A stretch of 64,000 bases of DNA from Emticicia sp. 21SJ11W-3 (GTDB lineage: Bacteria; Bacteroidota; Bacteroidia; Cytophagales; Spirosomataceae). The notes beneath the pieces were generated by a model, which saw nothing but the letters and a program-made list of their open reading frames with translations, searched no databases and was not told where the DNA came from. The first letter of the stretch is position 1, and every line of letters starts with the position of its first letter. The DNA lies in contig NZ_CP092074.1 of assembly GCF_024138715.1 (NCBI RefSeq), forward strand, positions 4,464,001 through 4,528,000. The letters run 5' to 3'. The position numbers and the translations under genes were made by a program. Of this stretch, positions 35,693-45,239 are shown in pieces.

Positions 35693-36298
35693 ATGTACAG
35701 GTTTTTTATTAAACACTTTCTGGACCTCCTTATTTCTGCGCTTGGCATTATCGTTTTAAGCCCTGTGCTAATAGTGGTAACGATAGGCCTGTTTATAGCT
35801 AATCAGGGAAACCCATTTTTTTTACAGCCCCGCCCCGGCAAAAATGGCAGGGTATTCAGTATTATAAAATTCAGGTCTATGAACAATAAAAAAGATATAC
35901 ACGGCAACTTGCTTTCTGATGCCGAGCGACTAACAAAAATGGGCGCTTTTATACGTAAAAGTTCAATAGACGAAATCCCCCAGCTAATCAATGTATTAAA
36001 AGGAGATATGAGCTTAATTGGCCCGAGACCCCTCCGAACCTATTATATGCCCTTATATAATGATACCCAGAAGCGCCGCCATGATGTACGCCCGGGTATT
36101 ACGGGTTGGGCACAGGTAAATGGCAGAAATGACATCTCATGGACTGCCAAGTTTGAAATGGATGTATATTATATTGACCACCTGTGCCTTGCGCTGGATG
36201 CCAAAATTGCATACCTGACATTAAAGAAAGTGTTCTTAAAAGAAGGCGTTAGTAAGCAGGGATACGCCACCACGGTTCCGTTTAATGGGCATAATTAA
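35693..36298 (+). CDS. Initiating sugar-phosphate transferase (PglC/WcaJ-like)
   Basis: 201 residues, the short monotopic form. One hydrophobic membrane segment lies at 9-33 (LDLLISALGIIVLSPVLIVV), followed by the catalytic motifs KFRSMNN near 61-67, SIDEIPQLINVLKGDMSLIGPRPL near 94-117 and RPGITGWAQVNGRN near 135-148. It moves a sugar-1-phosphate from a UDP-sugar to undecaprenyl phosphate at the inner membrane, starting a glycan chain. Together with the NeuD-like gene it resembles a PglC-PglD pair. Confidence 0.94.
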   Translation: MYRFFIKHFLDLLISALGIIVLSPVLIVVTIGLFIANQGNPFFLQPRPGKNGRVFSIIKFRSMNNKKDIHGNLLSDAERLTKMGAFIRKSSIDEIPQLINVLKGDMSLIGPRPLRTYYMPLYNDTQKRRHDVRPGITGWAQVNGRNDISWTAKFEMDVYYIDHLCLALDAKIAYLTLKKVFLKEGVSKQGYATTVPFNGHN

Positions 36299-36482
36299 AA
36301 AATTACAATAAGTGTATTAAAGAAATTGAATATAGCTTTCACTAATCGATGGCTGAGTAAAAAGGAAACCATATTGGGCAGCTGTCTGGAAATTGAAGAA
36401 ACACAGTATTGAGATAATCCACCATTATTATAAATGCCTTAAACAGGCAAGCAAAAACGAATAAATACTTTACTAAAGGATA

Positions 36483-37124
36483 ATGAATTATAAAGCTTTA
36501 ATTATTGGCGCCGGAACCTACGGACAGGTTTATTGTGAGTATCTAAAAGAAGAATATGAAGTAATTGGGTTTGTTGACGATAATAAAGAGCTCATCGGGA
36601 AGAATTTCTGTGGGGTGCCAGTAATCGGTGATTTTGATTATATAACCAGCAACATTGACAATTCAGTTCATATTTTCGTTCCGATTGGGCATAATCAAAC
36701 CAGAGTAGCCCTGATAAAAAAACTGGAAGCCGCCGGCTATAGTCTGCCGTCATTCATTCATAAAAGTTCACAGATTCATGAATCTGTCGCAATCGGAAAA
36801 ACAGTATATGCCCTACCAGATTGCAACATTATGCCGTTTTCTACCATTGAAGACTACGTAATGATCAGCATGGGTGTAAACATAGCACATCATACTATTT
36901 TAGGCCAGGGTAGTTTTTATTCGCAGGGTACAAACATTGGGGCGGGCATAACCGTGAGCCAAAACACGTTCTGCGGGCAGGGGTGTACTTTGTCTACCGG
37001 TGTTCATTCTGTGGGCCAGAACGTTCTTATAGGCTCAGGAGCTGTAATCATAAAAGACGTGCCGGATAACGCCGTGGTAGTGGGTAACCCGGGGCGAATA
37101 ATCAGATACAATAATCCGGATTAA
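36483..37124 (+). CDS. NeuD/PglD-family sugar acetyltransferase
   Basis: 213 residues. The N-terminal PglD-type Rossmann domain starts [16 protein letters not shown]; the C-terminal part is a left-handed beta-helix with hexapeptide repeats ([32 protein letters not shown]). H136 or its neighbour in NIAHHT would be the catalytic base. It should N- or O-acetylate a nucleotide-linked amino sugar with acetyl-CoA. The gene follows the phosphate transferase by 184 bases and likely modifies the sugar that enzyme uses. Confidence 0.9.
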   Translation: MNYKALIIGAGTYGQVYCEYLKEEYEVIGFVDDNKELIGKNFCGVPVIGDFDYITSNIDNSVHIFVPIGHNQTRVALIKKLEAAGYSLPSFIHKSSQIHESVAIGKTVYALPDCNIMPFSTIEDYVMISMGVNIAHHTILGQGSFYSQGTNIGAGITVSQNTFCGQGCTLSTGVHSVGQNVLIGSGAVIIKDVPDNAVVVGNPGRIIRYNNPD

Positions 37125-37180
37125 AGATTGGTCAATTCGCATTTTTTTGTTATCATTGCTTCGCAGAACAACAAATTGCT

Positions 37181-37990
37181 ATGAGATTTAAACTTACCTT
37201 AAAGCCCACTAACCCGGGGCAAAAACTTACTCTTAATTATAACCATCCTTTTTCAAGCTGGATATACACCCGTATCAAAGAATCAGATGCCTCCTATGCC
37301 GCCTTTCTGCATCAGAAAGGCTATCGCACTCAGGATTCTACCAAAACCTTTAAACATTTTACGTTCTCAAAGTTTGTTGTACCTCAAAAAGCCAAAGCGA
37401 TTGAAAAGGGCGACGACTTTATGCTGTTATCTGACCAACCCATATATATTACCGTTTCTTTCTTCATTGATAAAGCAGCCGAAGACTTCATTATTGGCCT
37501 CTTTAACAATCAGCAAATCAGCATTTACAACAAAAAATACCAGGCCGATTTCATCATATCTTCAGTTGAATCGTTACCTGCGCCAGCTTTTGCCAATGTA
37601 CCCATGCGCTTTAAAGCCGCCTCGCCAATGGTGATAGCCGAAAAACGCGTCGACGGTACCGACGAATACCTACCCCCTACTGACCCCCGGTTTGCCAGAT
37701 ACTTAGTACAGAACCTGTTTGATAAATATGAGTCGGTACACGGCAAAAGTATAGACGTAGATACCGCCACGCTTGATAAGCTAATCAGGATTAAGCTCAT
37801 TGATACCGAAAAGATGCGTTCTAAGCTCATCTGGATTAAGCAAGACCGCAACGACGAAACTAAAATTAAAGGCTACGAAAATTTTAGTTTTGATTTAACC
37901 GCCCCAGCCGGAATAATAGAAGCAGGATTTTACGGTGGCATAGGTAAATACACCTCGGCGGCAGGCATGGGGTTTCTGGAAATTGTATAA
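37181..37990 (+). CDS. cas6: CRISPR repeat endoribonuclease Cas6 (first copy)
   Basis: 269 residues with two RAMP (ferredoxin-like) domains. The N-terminus (LTLKPTNPGQKLTLNYNHPFSSWIY) is typical of Cas6, with a histidine at about residue 27 as a candidate catalytic base. The C-terminal glycine-rich loop GFYGGIGKYTSAAGMGF (about 249-265) is the family hallmark. It cuts the repeat in pre-crRNA to leave an 8-base 5' handle, here expected to be ATTGAAAC. Base composition matches the host-like flanks rather than the AT-rich cas cassette that holds a second Cas6 gene. Confidence 0.9.
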   Translation: MRFKLTLKPTNPGQKLTLNYNHPFSSWIYTRIKESDASYAAFLHQKGYRTQDSTKTFKHFTFSKFVVPQKAKAIEKGDDFMLLSDQPIYITVSFFIDKAAEDFIIGLFNNQQISIYNKKYQADFIISSVESLPAPAFANVPMRFKAASPMVIAEKRVDGTDEYLPPTDPRFARYLVQNLFDKYESVHGKSIDVDTATLDKLIRIKLIDTEKMRSKLIWIKQDRNDETKIKGYENFSFDLTAPAGIIEAGFYGGIGKYTSAAGMGFLEIV

Positions 37991-38002
37991 AACAACAAGC
38001 TG

Positions 38003-38926
38003 ATGAATGTCTTCCACGACAATAGCCCTAAAAACCGGCTATTAGGGATCCTGAAAAATCTTTTGGAGCAACCGTGCCATTATACCATTAAAATGCTGGC
38101 CGCCCGGTATAATGTGAGCCAATCTATCATCAAAAAAGATTTTGATGAGCTAAAAAACGCGTGGTTTACATTAAAGTATGACAAACAATACCGATACTAC
38201 CTGGTCTCGGACAAATCGCTGGAACACCTTGAAGACGTGCTGTTTTTTACCGGGCCAGAGAAAGAGTTCTTACTTGAAGCACTCACCAAAGCCAACGCTA
38301 CCGACAAACGGCTTGAGAAAATAAGGTCTAAGCTGGAGCGCATTTATGACGTATCAAAACTGGGCAGCAGTTTGTTTTCAAGAACTTTTCTTGACAAGGC
38401 CAATCTGCTTGAACAAGCCCGAAAACAAAAACGCGTAACGACACTGCTTAACTACCGCTCGACCATGAGCAGCCAGGTAAGCAACCGTGTGGTTGAGCCA
38501 TTTCATATAAGTACCAAAGAAGACATACTGCATGCCTATGACCTGGAAAGGAAAGAGATACGCCATTTCAGGATTTCGAGAATTGAGCGAGTAGAACTGC
38601 AAACTGAAAACTGGCAACACGAGACCTTGCACCATGTAGCGGCAACAGACCCCTTCAGAATAGTCAGCGACCAGCAGGTATATATACACTTAAAACTAAA
38701 GACCGGCGCAGTGAACGAACTGATAGATAAATTTCCGGTTTCGCAGGCGTATATACAGCCAAGCAGCACAGAGAAAGACATCTACCATTTTGAGTGCAAA
38801 GTAAATGCCGAGTTTAAGGGCATCAGCAACTTCATTTTGGGTCACTCAGAATACATAGTTGAGATTGTTGAGCCTGAATCACTCATTGAACATATTAATA
38901 AGAAGGTGCAGGGGATAAAGTTTTAG
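38003..38926 (+). CDS. WYL-domain transcriptional regulator
   Basis: 307 residues. An N-terminal winged helix (YTIKMLAARYNVSQSIIKKDFDEL near 31-54) is followed by a WYL domain near 139-215 (LNYRSTMSSQVSNRVVEPFHI, ILHAYDLERKEIRHFRISRIERVEL). WYL domains bind nucleic acid or nucleotides and are recurrent CRISPR-Cas neighbours, usually as repressors. The gene begins 12 bases after cas6, so the two are co-transcribed, and it sits directly before the promoter of the interference cassette, its likely target. Confidence 0.88.
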   Translation: MNVFHDNSPKNRLLGILKNLLEQPCHYTIKMLAARYNVSQSIIKKDFDELKNAWFTLKYDKQYRYYLVSDKSLEHLEDVLFFTGPEKEFLLEALTKANATDKRLEKIRSKLERIYDVSKLGSSLFSRTFLDKANLLEQARKQKRVTTLLNYRSTMSSQVSNRVVEPFHISTKEDILHAYDLERKEIRHFRISRIERVELQTENWQHETLHHVAATDPFRIVSDQQVYIHLKLKTGAVNELIDKFPVSQAYIQPSSTEKDIYHFECKVNAEFKGISNFILGHSEYIVEIVEPESLIEHINKKVQGIKF

Positions 38927-39134
38927 GGGTAGGGCAAGAAATTCTTATTTTTATTACTTAAGAGATACAAAAAAAGCTTTGCAAATACGGTCCGATTTTT
39001 ATTAATACTTATTAATAATTTTTCAATTCCTTACTATTTACAAAGCAATCACAAAGTTACTCTCTATTTAAAAATAAAACACAAAATATGGCTGGGTAAT
39101 TCTAAAAAAAAATAAATTTAATATTTATTTATAA

Positions 39135-39165
39135 TTGGTTCTTAATTTATTTAGTACTACGTTTG
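39135..39165 (+). promoter_or_regulatory. Promoter of the interference cassette
   Basis: TTG (39135-39137), a 20-base spacer and TACGTTTG (39158-39165) give an exact Bacteroidota promoter. Transcription would begin near 39172, 12 bases before the ATG of the zinc-ribbon ORF. The surroundings are extremely AT-rich. Confidence 0.65.
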
Positions 39166-39183
39166 TCCTATAAATAAATTAAG

Positions 39184-39315
39184 ATGAAAGATAACACAGC
39201 GCCATTAATCAATAAGCCGATGTTTTGCCTCAATTGCGGCAAATTACATATTAGTAATTTTAAAGAATGTGAATTATGCAATGGTTTCTGCTTTATTACA
39301 AATGATAATCTATAA
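39184..39315 (+). CDS. 43-residue zinc-ribbon ORF ahead of cas genes
   Basis: A short frame encodes 43 residues with two paired-cysteine knuckles, CLNC at 15-18 and CELC at 29-32, followed by another cysteine at 36. That spacing fits a small zinc ribbon. It starts 18 bases after an exact -7 promoter element and ends 89 bases before the second cas6. Its base composition matches the AT-rich cassette. No known Cas family was recognised; it may be a regulator, an accessory subunit or an RNA/DNA-binding adaptor. Coding status is inferred from position and cysteine pattern. Confidence 0.55.
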   Translation: MKDNTAPLINKPMFCLNCGKLHISNFKECELCNGFCFITNDNL

Positions 39316-39385
39316 AAGCTATAATACCTTAAAACTTTTATTTAAAAAATTTATGGTAGGGCAAATATTGCACCATGCAGGAGTT

Positions 39386-39393
39386 TAAGTTTG
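39386..39393 (+). promoter_or_regulatory. Possible second -7 element before cas6-2
   Basis: TAAGTTTG matches TAnnTTTG exactly, 12 bases before the ATG at 39405. The nearest TTG (39368-39370) is only 15 bases away, shorter than usual, so this is a weak candidate. Confidence 0.3.
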
Positions 39394-39404
39394 AAACGTA
39401 AAAA

Positions 39405-40082
39405 ATGAATATAATAATGAGATTACACATTCACTTATCCCAAAATAAAGAGACAGTGCCTTTTACGTATCAAGAGAGGCAAGTCAGCAAACTGCATTAT
39501 TGGCTAGGACACAATGAGGTGCATGACAAATTATCTCTTTATTCATTCTCATGGCTAAAGAAAGGCAAACAGGAAGGTAAAAAGGGCCTAAACTTTATTA
39601 ATGGCAGCCAATACTTTATTAGTTGTTTTGATAGCCAGAATATTAAAAAAATCATTCAAAGTATCCAGACAGATAATGATTTTGGCTGGGGGATGAAAAT
39701 CATATCCCTAAGCCTTGAAAAAGAACCTGTTTTCAACAATGAACACTCGTTTTCGTTAGGCAGCCCGGTATTTATAAAAAGGCCTCGTTCGGGAGAGAAG
39801 GATGCGAAATTCTACTTTTATAACGATTCAGAAGCCAACATTTTTCTCACCCAAACCCTAATCAATAAGCTTAAGCAAGCAGGACTATCAAGTGAAAGCG
39901 TTGAAGTAAAATTTGATGAATCGTATGCCAGCCCTCATATAAAAGGCTGCACTTATAAAGGAATTAAGAATAAAGGGTCTATGTGCTCAGTGATTATTAA
40001 AGGTACACCTGAGCAACTTGCTTTTGCTTGGAATGTAGGTGTAGGTAATTCTACAGGTATTGGCTTTGGCTCACTAATCTAA
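39405..40082 (+). CDS. cas6: CRISPR repeat endoribonuclease Cas6 (second copy)
   Basis: 225 residues; an alternative ATG lies at 39417 (MRLHIHL). Recognised as Cas6 by the N-terminal pattern (PFTYQERQVSKLHYWLG, then LYSFSWL) and the C-terminal glycine-rich loop GVGNSTGIGFGSL (about 212-224). A histidine in LHYWLG near 34 or in the following HDKL is a possible catalytic residue. It differs strongly from the first Cas6 in length and sequence, and its AT-rich codon use matches cas5-cas3-cas8-cas7, with which it forms an operon (12 bases to cas5). It is the likelier partner of this interference complex. Confidence 0.85.
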   Translation: MNIIMRLHIHLSQNKETVPFTYQERQVSKLHYWLGHNEVHDKLSLYSFSWLKKGKQEGKKGLNFINGSQYFISCFDSQNIKKIIQSIQTDNDFGWGMKIISLSLEKEPVFNNEHSFSLGSPVFIKRPRSGEKDAKFYFYNDSEANIFLTQTLINKLKQAGLSSESVEVKFDESYASPHIKGCTYKGIKNKGSMCSVIIKGTPEQLAFAWNVGVGNSTGIGFGSLI

Positions 40083-40094
40083 AATTAAAGAATT

Positions 40095-40682
40095 ATGGAA
40101 AAATACTATGTAGTTAAATACAGCGGTCAATTTGGTTTTATTAAACCATGGACAGCGGTAAGAGACAGTGAAACTTTCTCTCAGCAATTTTTAACGCCAT
40201 CTATTGTAGAAGGCATTGAAAAAAAGTTGTTTCCGGAGTTGTTATCAGAAAATGGAATAAAAAAGATAGTTGGGCATAGACTTTCATATACTCAAATCAG
40301 TTCTCAGCAAGAAGTCATTCAAACCCGAGGTTGGAATTCTACCCGACAAGGAAAGCAAATTCTTTTCGATAGACCTAAAGCTATTTTGTTGAGAGGCATC
40401 TTATTAGAGCCTGTGCTTCATCTTGCCTTTTTAACTAAAGCAGATGCTGAATTAGCATTAAGCCAGCATATCTGTCTTGTCAGAAATGAAGACTTAATGC
40501 TCCCAGTATCACTCGAAGAAGTATCGAAATACGACTTCAACAATGATACTGAGCGATTTGCAGGCTATGAATTAATCTTTGAAAAAAACGAAAAATCATT
40601 CATTGCCGGCTATCACAGACTAACGAATGACGTAATGCATGGATGGCTTAAAATAGTTGGCACACCTGTAAAACAATTCTAA
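40095..40682 (+). CDS. cas5: Cas5 subunit of the type I (PGING-like) complex
   Basis: 195 residues with a RAMP-like start (KYYVVKYSGQFGFIKPWTAVRDSETFSQQFL). It resembles Cas5p of the Porphyromonas-type I-B variant. In Cascade, Cas5 caps the crRNA 5' handle and contacts Cas8. Its stop codon overlaps the cas3 start in TAATG. Position before cas3, rather than beside cas7, differs from the common I-B order cas8-cas7-cas5-cas3. Assignment rests on context plus family resemblance. Confidence 0.8.
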   Translation: MEKYYVVKYSGQFGFIKPWTAVRDSETFSQQFLTPSIVEGIEKKLFPELLSENGIKKIVGHRLSYTQISSQQEVIQTRGWNSTRQGKQILFDRPKAILLRGILLEPVLHLAFLTKADAELALSQHICLVRNEDLMLPVSLEEVSKYDFNNDTERFAGYELIFEKNEKSFIAGYHRLTNDVMHGWLKIVGTPVKQF

Positions 40683-42835
40683 TGGAAAAGTTATACGCTA
40701 AATCAGGCCCGGAATGGACTTCTTTGGAGGATCATCTTTTGCATGTAGCATTTGCTGCTAAAGCATTTGCCAAACACCTTAAAAAAAATGAAGAATTAGC
40801 ATACAAAGGAGCTATTTTACATGATATTGGCAAGGCACATCCTGCGTTTCAAGAGCGTCTTTTTAGCAATGCGAGGAAAAGTAAAACATTCAGACACGAA
40901 ATCAGCTCGTTATTCTTTTTATCAATATTTCCTGCTGACGAATACGAAGTTTTAATAGAAATGATTATTGGGCATCATAAATCTGTAAAAAATGATGCAG
41001 GCGAAAAGGGTCTACTTGATTTAGAAAAAGGATACGATTATTTGGATTATCATTTAGGAAAATGGGAAGAGTGGAGCGTTAAAGCCATTGAATTATTAAA
41101 TAATTTAGGAATACATGCCTCAACTATTACAAAGGCGCAAGCACTTCAAAACATAGATTTTGTAATAACATATTGTAAGAAAAAAACGAAAGAAAGGGGT
41201 TACTCAGAATGGCGTGGACTTCTAATGGGAGCAGACCACTTTGCTTCTGCCGTTATTAATGATACAGAAAAACATATTAAAAAAGCTTTTAAAAACCCAA
41301 ATCTCTGTTTTTTCAATAGAACAAGTGCTTTATATCCTTTATCATTAATTGATAATTTCCGCTCAGAAAAAAAACACACCATAGTTGTAGCATGCACAGG
41401 TGCAGGCAAGACTGACTACCTTTTTAAAAGATGTAAAGGGAGAGTGTTTTATACTTTACCTTTTCAGGCATCAATTAATGCAATGTTTAAAAGAGTTGCA
41501 CATTCACTTAAAGATACTAATCCGGAACTCGACATTAGGGTCTTACATGCTGCTTCATGTGTTGTGAAAAGAAAAAACGATGAAGAAGAAGAAAGCGTTT
41601 TACAATCATTATTTGGGTCCTCAATTAAAATTCTTACTCCTCATCAATTGGCAGCAATTGCTTTTGGAATGAAAGGATATGAAGCATTACTGCTTGACTT
41701 AAATAGTTGTGATATTATTCTAGATGAAATTCATACTTATTCAGGTATCTCTCAATCAATAGTTTTAAAACTAATTGAAATCTTAAAGGCAAATGATTGT
41801 AGAATCCATATTGGAACTGCTACAATGCCAACAATTCTATATAAAAAAATAATCGAGCTATTAGGAAATGATGTACTTGAAACCAGCCTTTCAGACGAAG
41901 AACTAGACAAGTTTAATCGACACAGGGTATTTAAAATTAACTCATTTGAAGATGCTAATCAGATTATATCAAATTCAACAACTCATAACGAGAAAGTTCT
42001 AATCGTTTTAAATACTGTTGACAAAGCTCAGCAAGTTTATGATTTGATTAAAGAGTCCTATCCTGAAATTGATAAACTTTTATTGCATAGCAGGTTTAGA
42101 AGATGTGACAGAAATGAAAAAGAACTAGATTTAATTGGCTTGGATAATGAAGGAAATCCGATACAGACATTTAATACTTCAAATAAAGCATGTATAGTTG
42201 TTTCCACGCAAATTGTTGAAGTAAGTCTGGATATAAGCTTTGATGTTATGATAACTGAAACAGCTCCTTTAGATGCTCTTATTCAAAGGTTTGGCCGAAT
42301 AAATAGAAAAAGAACTACAGAAAATGCAGAAACAATAAAAGATGTTTTTGTGATTGCTCCGCCTGAAAGCACTAAGGATGCTAAACCTTATGACATTGAA
42401 ATTTTGAAACGGACTTTCAATGTATTAAGCAATGGCGAAATTCTTAAAGAACGTGAACTTCAACAAAAAATCGATACAGTTTTTACAGAAATCAACTTTT
42501 TAAAGATTGAAGAGCATGCAGTTTTTAAGTCTGATGGAAGAATTAGCATTGATAAACTCACCCATAGTAGAGAACCCATATTAATGCAACTACTTGAAAT
42601 TGATTCCGTATCATGTATTCGTGAATCAGACCAGGATGAATACGAAAATTCTTACTTTGAAAGGAGGCTTGAATTGGAAATACCCGTCAGATACTTTTCA
42701 GTATGCAAAATGAATCAATCAGAAAAAGGGAATAAACCTTTTATTATTCCTGATAAAGCCTATGACCTAGAAAAAGGACTATTTGTTAAAGAAATAAAAG
42801 AAGAAAATTTTAACTCTAAGTTTCAAATTTTATGA
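40682..42835 (+). CDS. cas3: Cas3 helicase-nuclease
   Basis: 717 residues with an N-terminal HD nuclease fused to an SF2 helicase. HD residues: H18/H21 (EDHLLHVAF), H47-D48 (AILHDIGK), H72 and H98-H99 (IIGHHK). Helicase motifs: Walker A TGAGKT at 239-244, DEIH at 348-351 in place of the usual DEAH, TATMP at 379-383, and the C-terminal VVSTQIVEVSLDISFDV and LIQRFGRINRK motifs. It unwinds and degrades target DNA recruited by Cascade. It overlaps cas5 by one base and cas8 by four (ATGA), showing tight translational coupling. Confidence 0.95.
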   Translation: MEKLYAKSGPEWTSLEDHLLHVAFAAKAFAKHLKKNEELAYKGAILHDIGKAHPAFQERLFSNARKSKTFRHEISSLFFLSIFPADEYEVLIEMIIGHHKSVKNDAGEKGLLDLEKGYDYLDYHLGKWEEWSVKAIELLNNLGIHASTITKAQALQNIDFVITYCKKKTKERGYSEWRGLLMGADHFASAVINDTEKHIKKAFKNPNLCFFNRTSALYPLSLIDNFRSEKKHTIVVACTGAGKTDYLFKRCKGRVFYTLPFQASINAMFKRVAHSLKDTNPELDIRVLHAASCVVKRKNDEEEESVLQSLFGSSIKILTPHQLAAIAFGMKGYEALLLDLNSCDIILDEIHTYSGISQSIVLKLIEILKANDCRIHIGTATMPTILYKKIIELLGNDVLETSLSDEELDKFNRHRVFKINSFEDANQIISNSTTHNEKVLIVLNTVDKAQQVYDLIKESYPEIDKLLLHSRFRRCDRNEKELDLIGLDNEGNPIQTFNTSNKACIVVSTQIVEVSLDISFDVMITETAPLDALIQRFGRINRKRTTENAETIKDVFVIAPPESTKDAKPYDIEILKRTFNVLSNGEILKERELQQKIDTVFTEINFLKIEEHAVFKSDGRISIDKLTHSREPILMQLLEIDSVSCIRESDQDEYENSYFERRLELEIPVRYFSVCKMNQSEKGNKPFIIPDKAYDLEKGLFVKEIKEENFNSKFQIL

Positions 42836-44154
42836 TAACAACCGTTGTTGGAAAAACATTTTTAGAAGCATATAATGCAAAATATGAAGTAAATAAATCT
42901 CCGAAAGAGTTTTTTGAGGAAGTTTATTTTGAGTTATTCTATAATCACGCTAAATATATGCAATGGGTGACCAACTCTCCGTTTGTTCAAATGAAAACAG
43001 GCCAAAAACCTGAACTTTTGACTCATACTGAAAGAATTGAGAAGCTCGAAAACTTATTCGAAAAGGTTGAAAATTCAGAACCTGACGCAAGTTTTGCACT
43101 CGGTTTCCCTGCATCTGAATTAAAAGAATACGCAAGCACGTCTGGCCTGGTTAGTGATTTAGTTATACCAACAACACCCGATGACATTTACTTATCATGG
43201 ATTGGCAGCGGTCTAGGGATTGGAGTAGCCGGTGGGTTTTCCATACTTTATAATGATGCTAAAATTACCTTACAGACTTTCGAAGGATGGAAAATTTATA
43301 GAAAATACTTAGAAGATGATGGGTTAGATAAACTTAGGGGGAATCAAATAAATACTTGGAATGGACAGTGGTTGAAATATTCATTAGATAAAGATGAATA
43401 CAGGGAAGACTTTGATTTTACTGAATTAACTAATCAAAAAATCTTTGCTGTAAGTGAGTCATTGGCAGAGGTTAATACTGTAAACTGGTCAGAACTTTTC
43501 TTTAGTCTCTCTCAATTGTATCCACAAGGCGAATTAACTGGTTACGTATACGGATTCGGTCAAACTAACAAAACTATAGGGTTTATACCTTTTTATCTAA
43601 AATCTGGCACTAGAATAATTGATATTTATCGCCAATTATTCGGAGAACTAAATACTGACAAAAAGCGCTTTGAAGCTCTTTTTGGGATGCACATTAAACG
43701 CGCTTGTGAGCTTGGCAGTATAGGATTGCAAGCACTTAGGCCTGAAGGGCTTGTTAAGTATATGAAAGAAGATAAAACTATTTCATTAAAGAAAGAAGAA
43801 GATACATTTAATTATTACGCATATAAAACCTGGCTTATAGCAATGATATCAAAAAACAAAGATGAAATAACAGATTATACACTTGAATTGGCGGAGACCT
43901 TTTTAGAGTATAGAAACCGCGGGAGTAAGAATGATAGAAAAACTCTATTAGAAAAATTATTCTCAACGAAAACAAAAAAAGCTTTTTTAACAAATCTGAC
44001 AGAAATGATAGAAGGCTTTGAAAAAGAAGAAGATAGATTAAAACTTAGGAATTTTAGAAATGAAACTCATTTGATGACAAATGAAGAATTTGAATACTTT
44101 CACATATTACTAAAATTTGACTACACATTTGTTGAAAAAAATAATAAAAACTAA
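42832..44154 (+). CDS. cas8: Cas8-type large subunit (Csp2-like)
   Basis: 440 residues, no clear catalytic motif. Its position between cas3 and cas7 and its size fit the large subunit of Cascade, and the sequence resembles the Csp2 group of the PGING variant. The large subunit recognises the PAM and helps open target DNA. The C-terminal 130 residues are rich in lysine and glutamate and predicted helical; no separate small-subunit gene exists, so this region may take that role. Function is inferred from context and family resemblance. Confidence 0.75.
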   Translation: MITTVVGKTFLEAYNAKYEVNKSPKEFFEEVYFELFYNHAKYMQWVTNSPFVQMKTGQKPELLTHTERIEKLENLFEKVENSEPDASFALGFPASELKEYASTSGLVSDLVIPTTPDDIYLSWIGSGLGIGVAGGFSILYNDAKITLQTFEGWKIYRKYLEDDGLDKLRGNQINTWNGQWLKYSLDKDEYREDFDFTELTNQKIFAVSESLAEVNTVNWSELFFSLSQLYPQGELTGYVYGFGQTNKTIGFIPFYLKSGTRIIDIYRQLFGELNTDKKRFEALFGMHIKRACELGSIGLQALRPEGLVKYMKEDKTISLKKEEDTFNYYAYKTWLIAMISKNKDEITDYTLELAETFLEYRNRGSKNDRKTLLEKLFSTKTKKAFLTNLTEMIEGFEKEEDRLKLRNFRNETHLMTNEEFEYFHILLKFDYTFVEKNNKN

Positions 44155-44162
44155 ATAAAAAT

Positions 44163-45236
44163 ATGAATACTATTTATATCAGAACTTTAAAACGAGCAGA
44201 ACACACAGTGTTTTGTGTTGCAGATGGCCAAAAATATTATTATGATAATCAATTTGGAAGAAGAATTCCTTTCTCAAGTGGACAACAAGTAAAACGCTCA
44301 TTAATTGAAACATTATGTGATGCAATTAATCAAAAGCCTTCTCCAACTACATTCATATCTGAAATTGTAAATGTAAAAGGTAAGAAAGAAATCAATGAAG
44401 GAGAGGTCTTTGGCACTTGTGATCCGACTTTCGCAGACCAATTATTTGGAGGATGGATGAAAGCTTCCAAAGCTCTTGAAGGGGTTAAAAAAGAAAGGAC
44501 TCTAAAGAGAAGAAGCCCTCTTTCTATCTCTGCAATGCGAGCTTTACACCCACTATTGGCAGGAATGCAAAAAGAAGCTGGATCTTTTGATAGAAGCGAA
44601 AGACCTAATAATCTAATCGTTGTGAGAGATGAAAAAGGCAATCAATTGTCAGATGAGGATATAAATGACTTATTAGACGGAAAAGACCGAAGCCTAACAA
44701 GAAAATGGCTAAATGCATCTGATAGAGCCTCAGGCTTGTTTGTTTCAGATATAGCAATTGATTTAAGACGCTTATTTTCTGTCTCATTAAATAGTTTTGA
44801 ACCTGAAATGTCAGATAAGACTATTGATAAACTAAAAGAAGAAGGATGGAAAGAATCGGAAAACGTATTTGGCAAATGTCTTGTAGCACCAAAAGAATTA
44901 AGAAAAGAATGGATTAAAGGATTAGCTAAAGCAATCATTGACTGGAGAATCACCTCAAATCAGGCAAGAACATTTAGCTTAATGGATACTTTAGCAATAT
45001 CAATTAGTGATAATGCAAATCTGATAGCAGGTAGCATTAGAGCAAAATTATCGGAAGAAGATTCAGACAAAGCCAATCCAATTATTGAAGAAAACCTGAA
45101 AGGTGTAAACACATTTATTACACTTCAAGCCGGAGGATACATACAAACAAAAGGAGAAACTTCAGACGCCCTCGAAAAAGCAGAAGAAAAGCTGATAGAG
45201 CTTTTAACAAGTTTTGACTACGAGAATCAATTATAA
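44163..45236 (+). CDS. cas7: Cas7 backbone subunit (Csp1-like)
   Basis: 357 residues. The N-terminus (MNTIYIRTLKRAEHTVFCV) and the RRSPLSISAMRALHPLLAG segment near 118-136 fit Cas7/Csp1 of the PGING I-B variant. Several copies of Cas7 form the filament that holds the spacer part of the crRNA. The gene follows cas8 by 8 bases and ends the AT-rich cassette: three bases later cas4 begins with a sharply higher GC content. Lines sampled inside cas3 and cas4 give about 25% and 47% GC. Confidence 0.82.
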   Translation: MNTIYIRTLKRAEHTVFCVADGQKYYYDNQFGRRIPFSSGQQVKRSLIETLCDAINQKPSPTTFISEIVNVKGKKEINEGEVFGTCDPTFADQLFGGWMKASKALEGVKKERTLKRRSPLSISAMRALHPLLAGMQKEAGSFDRSERPNNLIVVRDEKGNQLSDEDINDLLDGKDRSLTRKWLNASDRASGLFVSDIAIDLRRLFSVSLNSFEPEMSDKTIDKLKEEGWKESENVFGKCLVAPKELRKEWIKGLAKAIIDWRITSNQARTFSLMDTLAISISDNANLIAGSIRAKLSEEDSDKANPIIEENLKGVNTFITLQAGGYIQTKGETSDALEKAEEKLIELLTSFDYENQL

Positions 45237-45239
45237 ACC

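Noticed and set aside
36299-36482. Possible short gene between the sugar-phosphate transferase and the acetyltransferase
   Set aside because: No frame of useful length or coding character; ordinary intergenic sequence.
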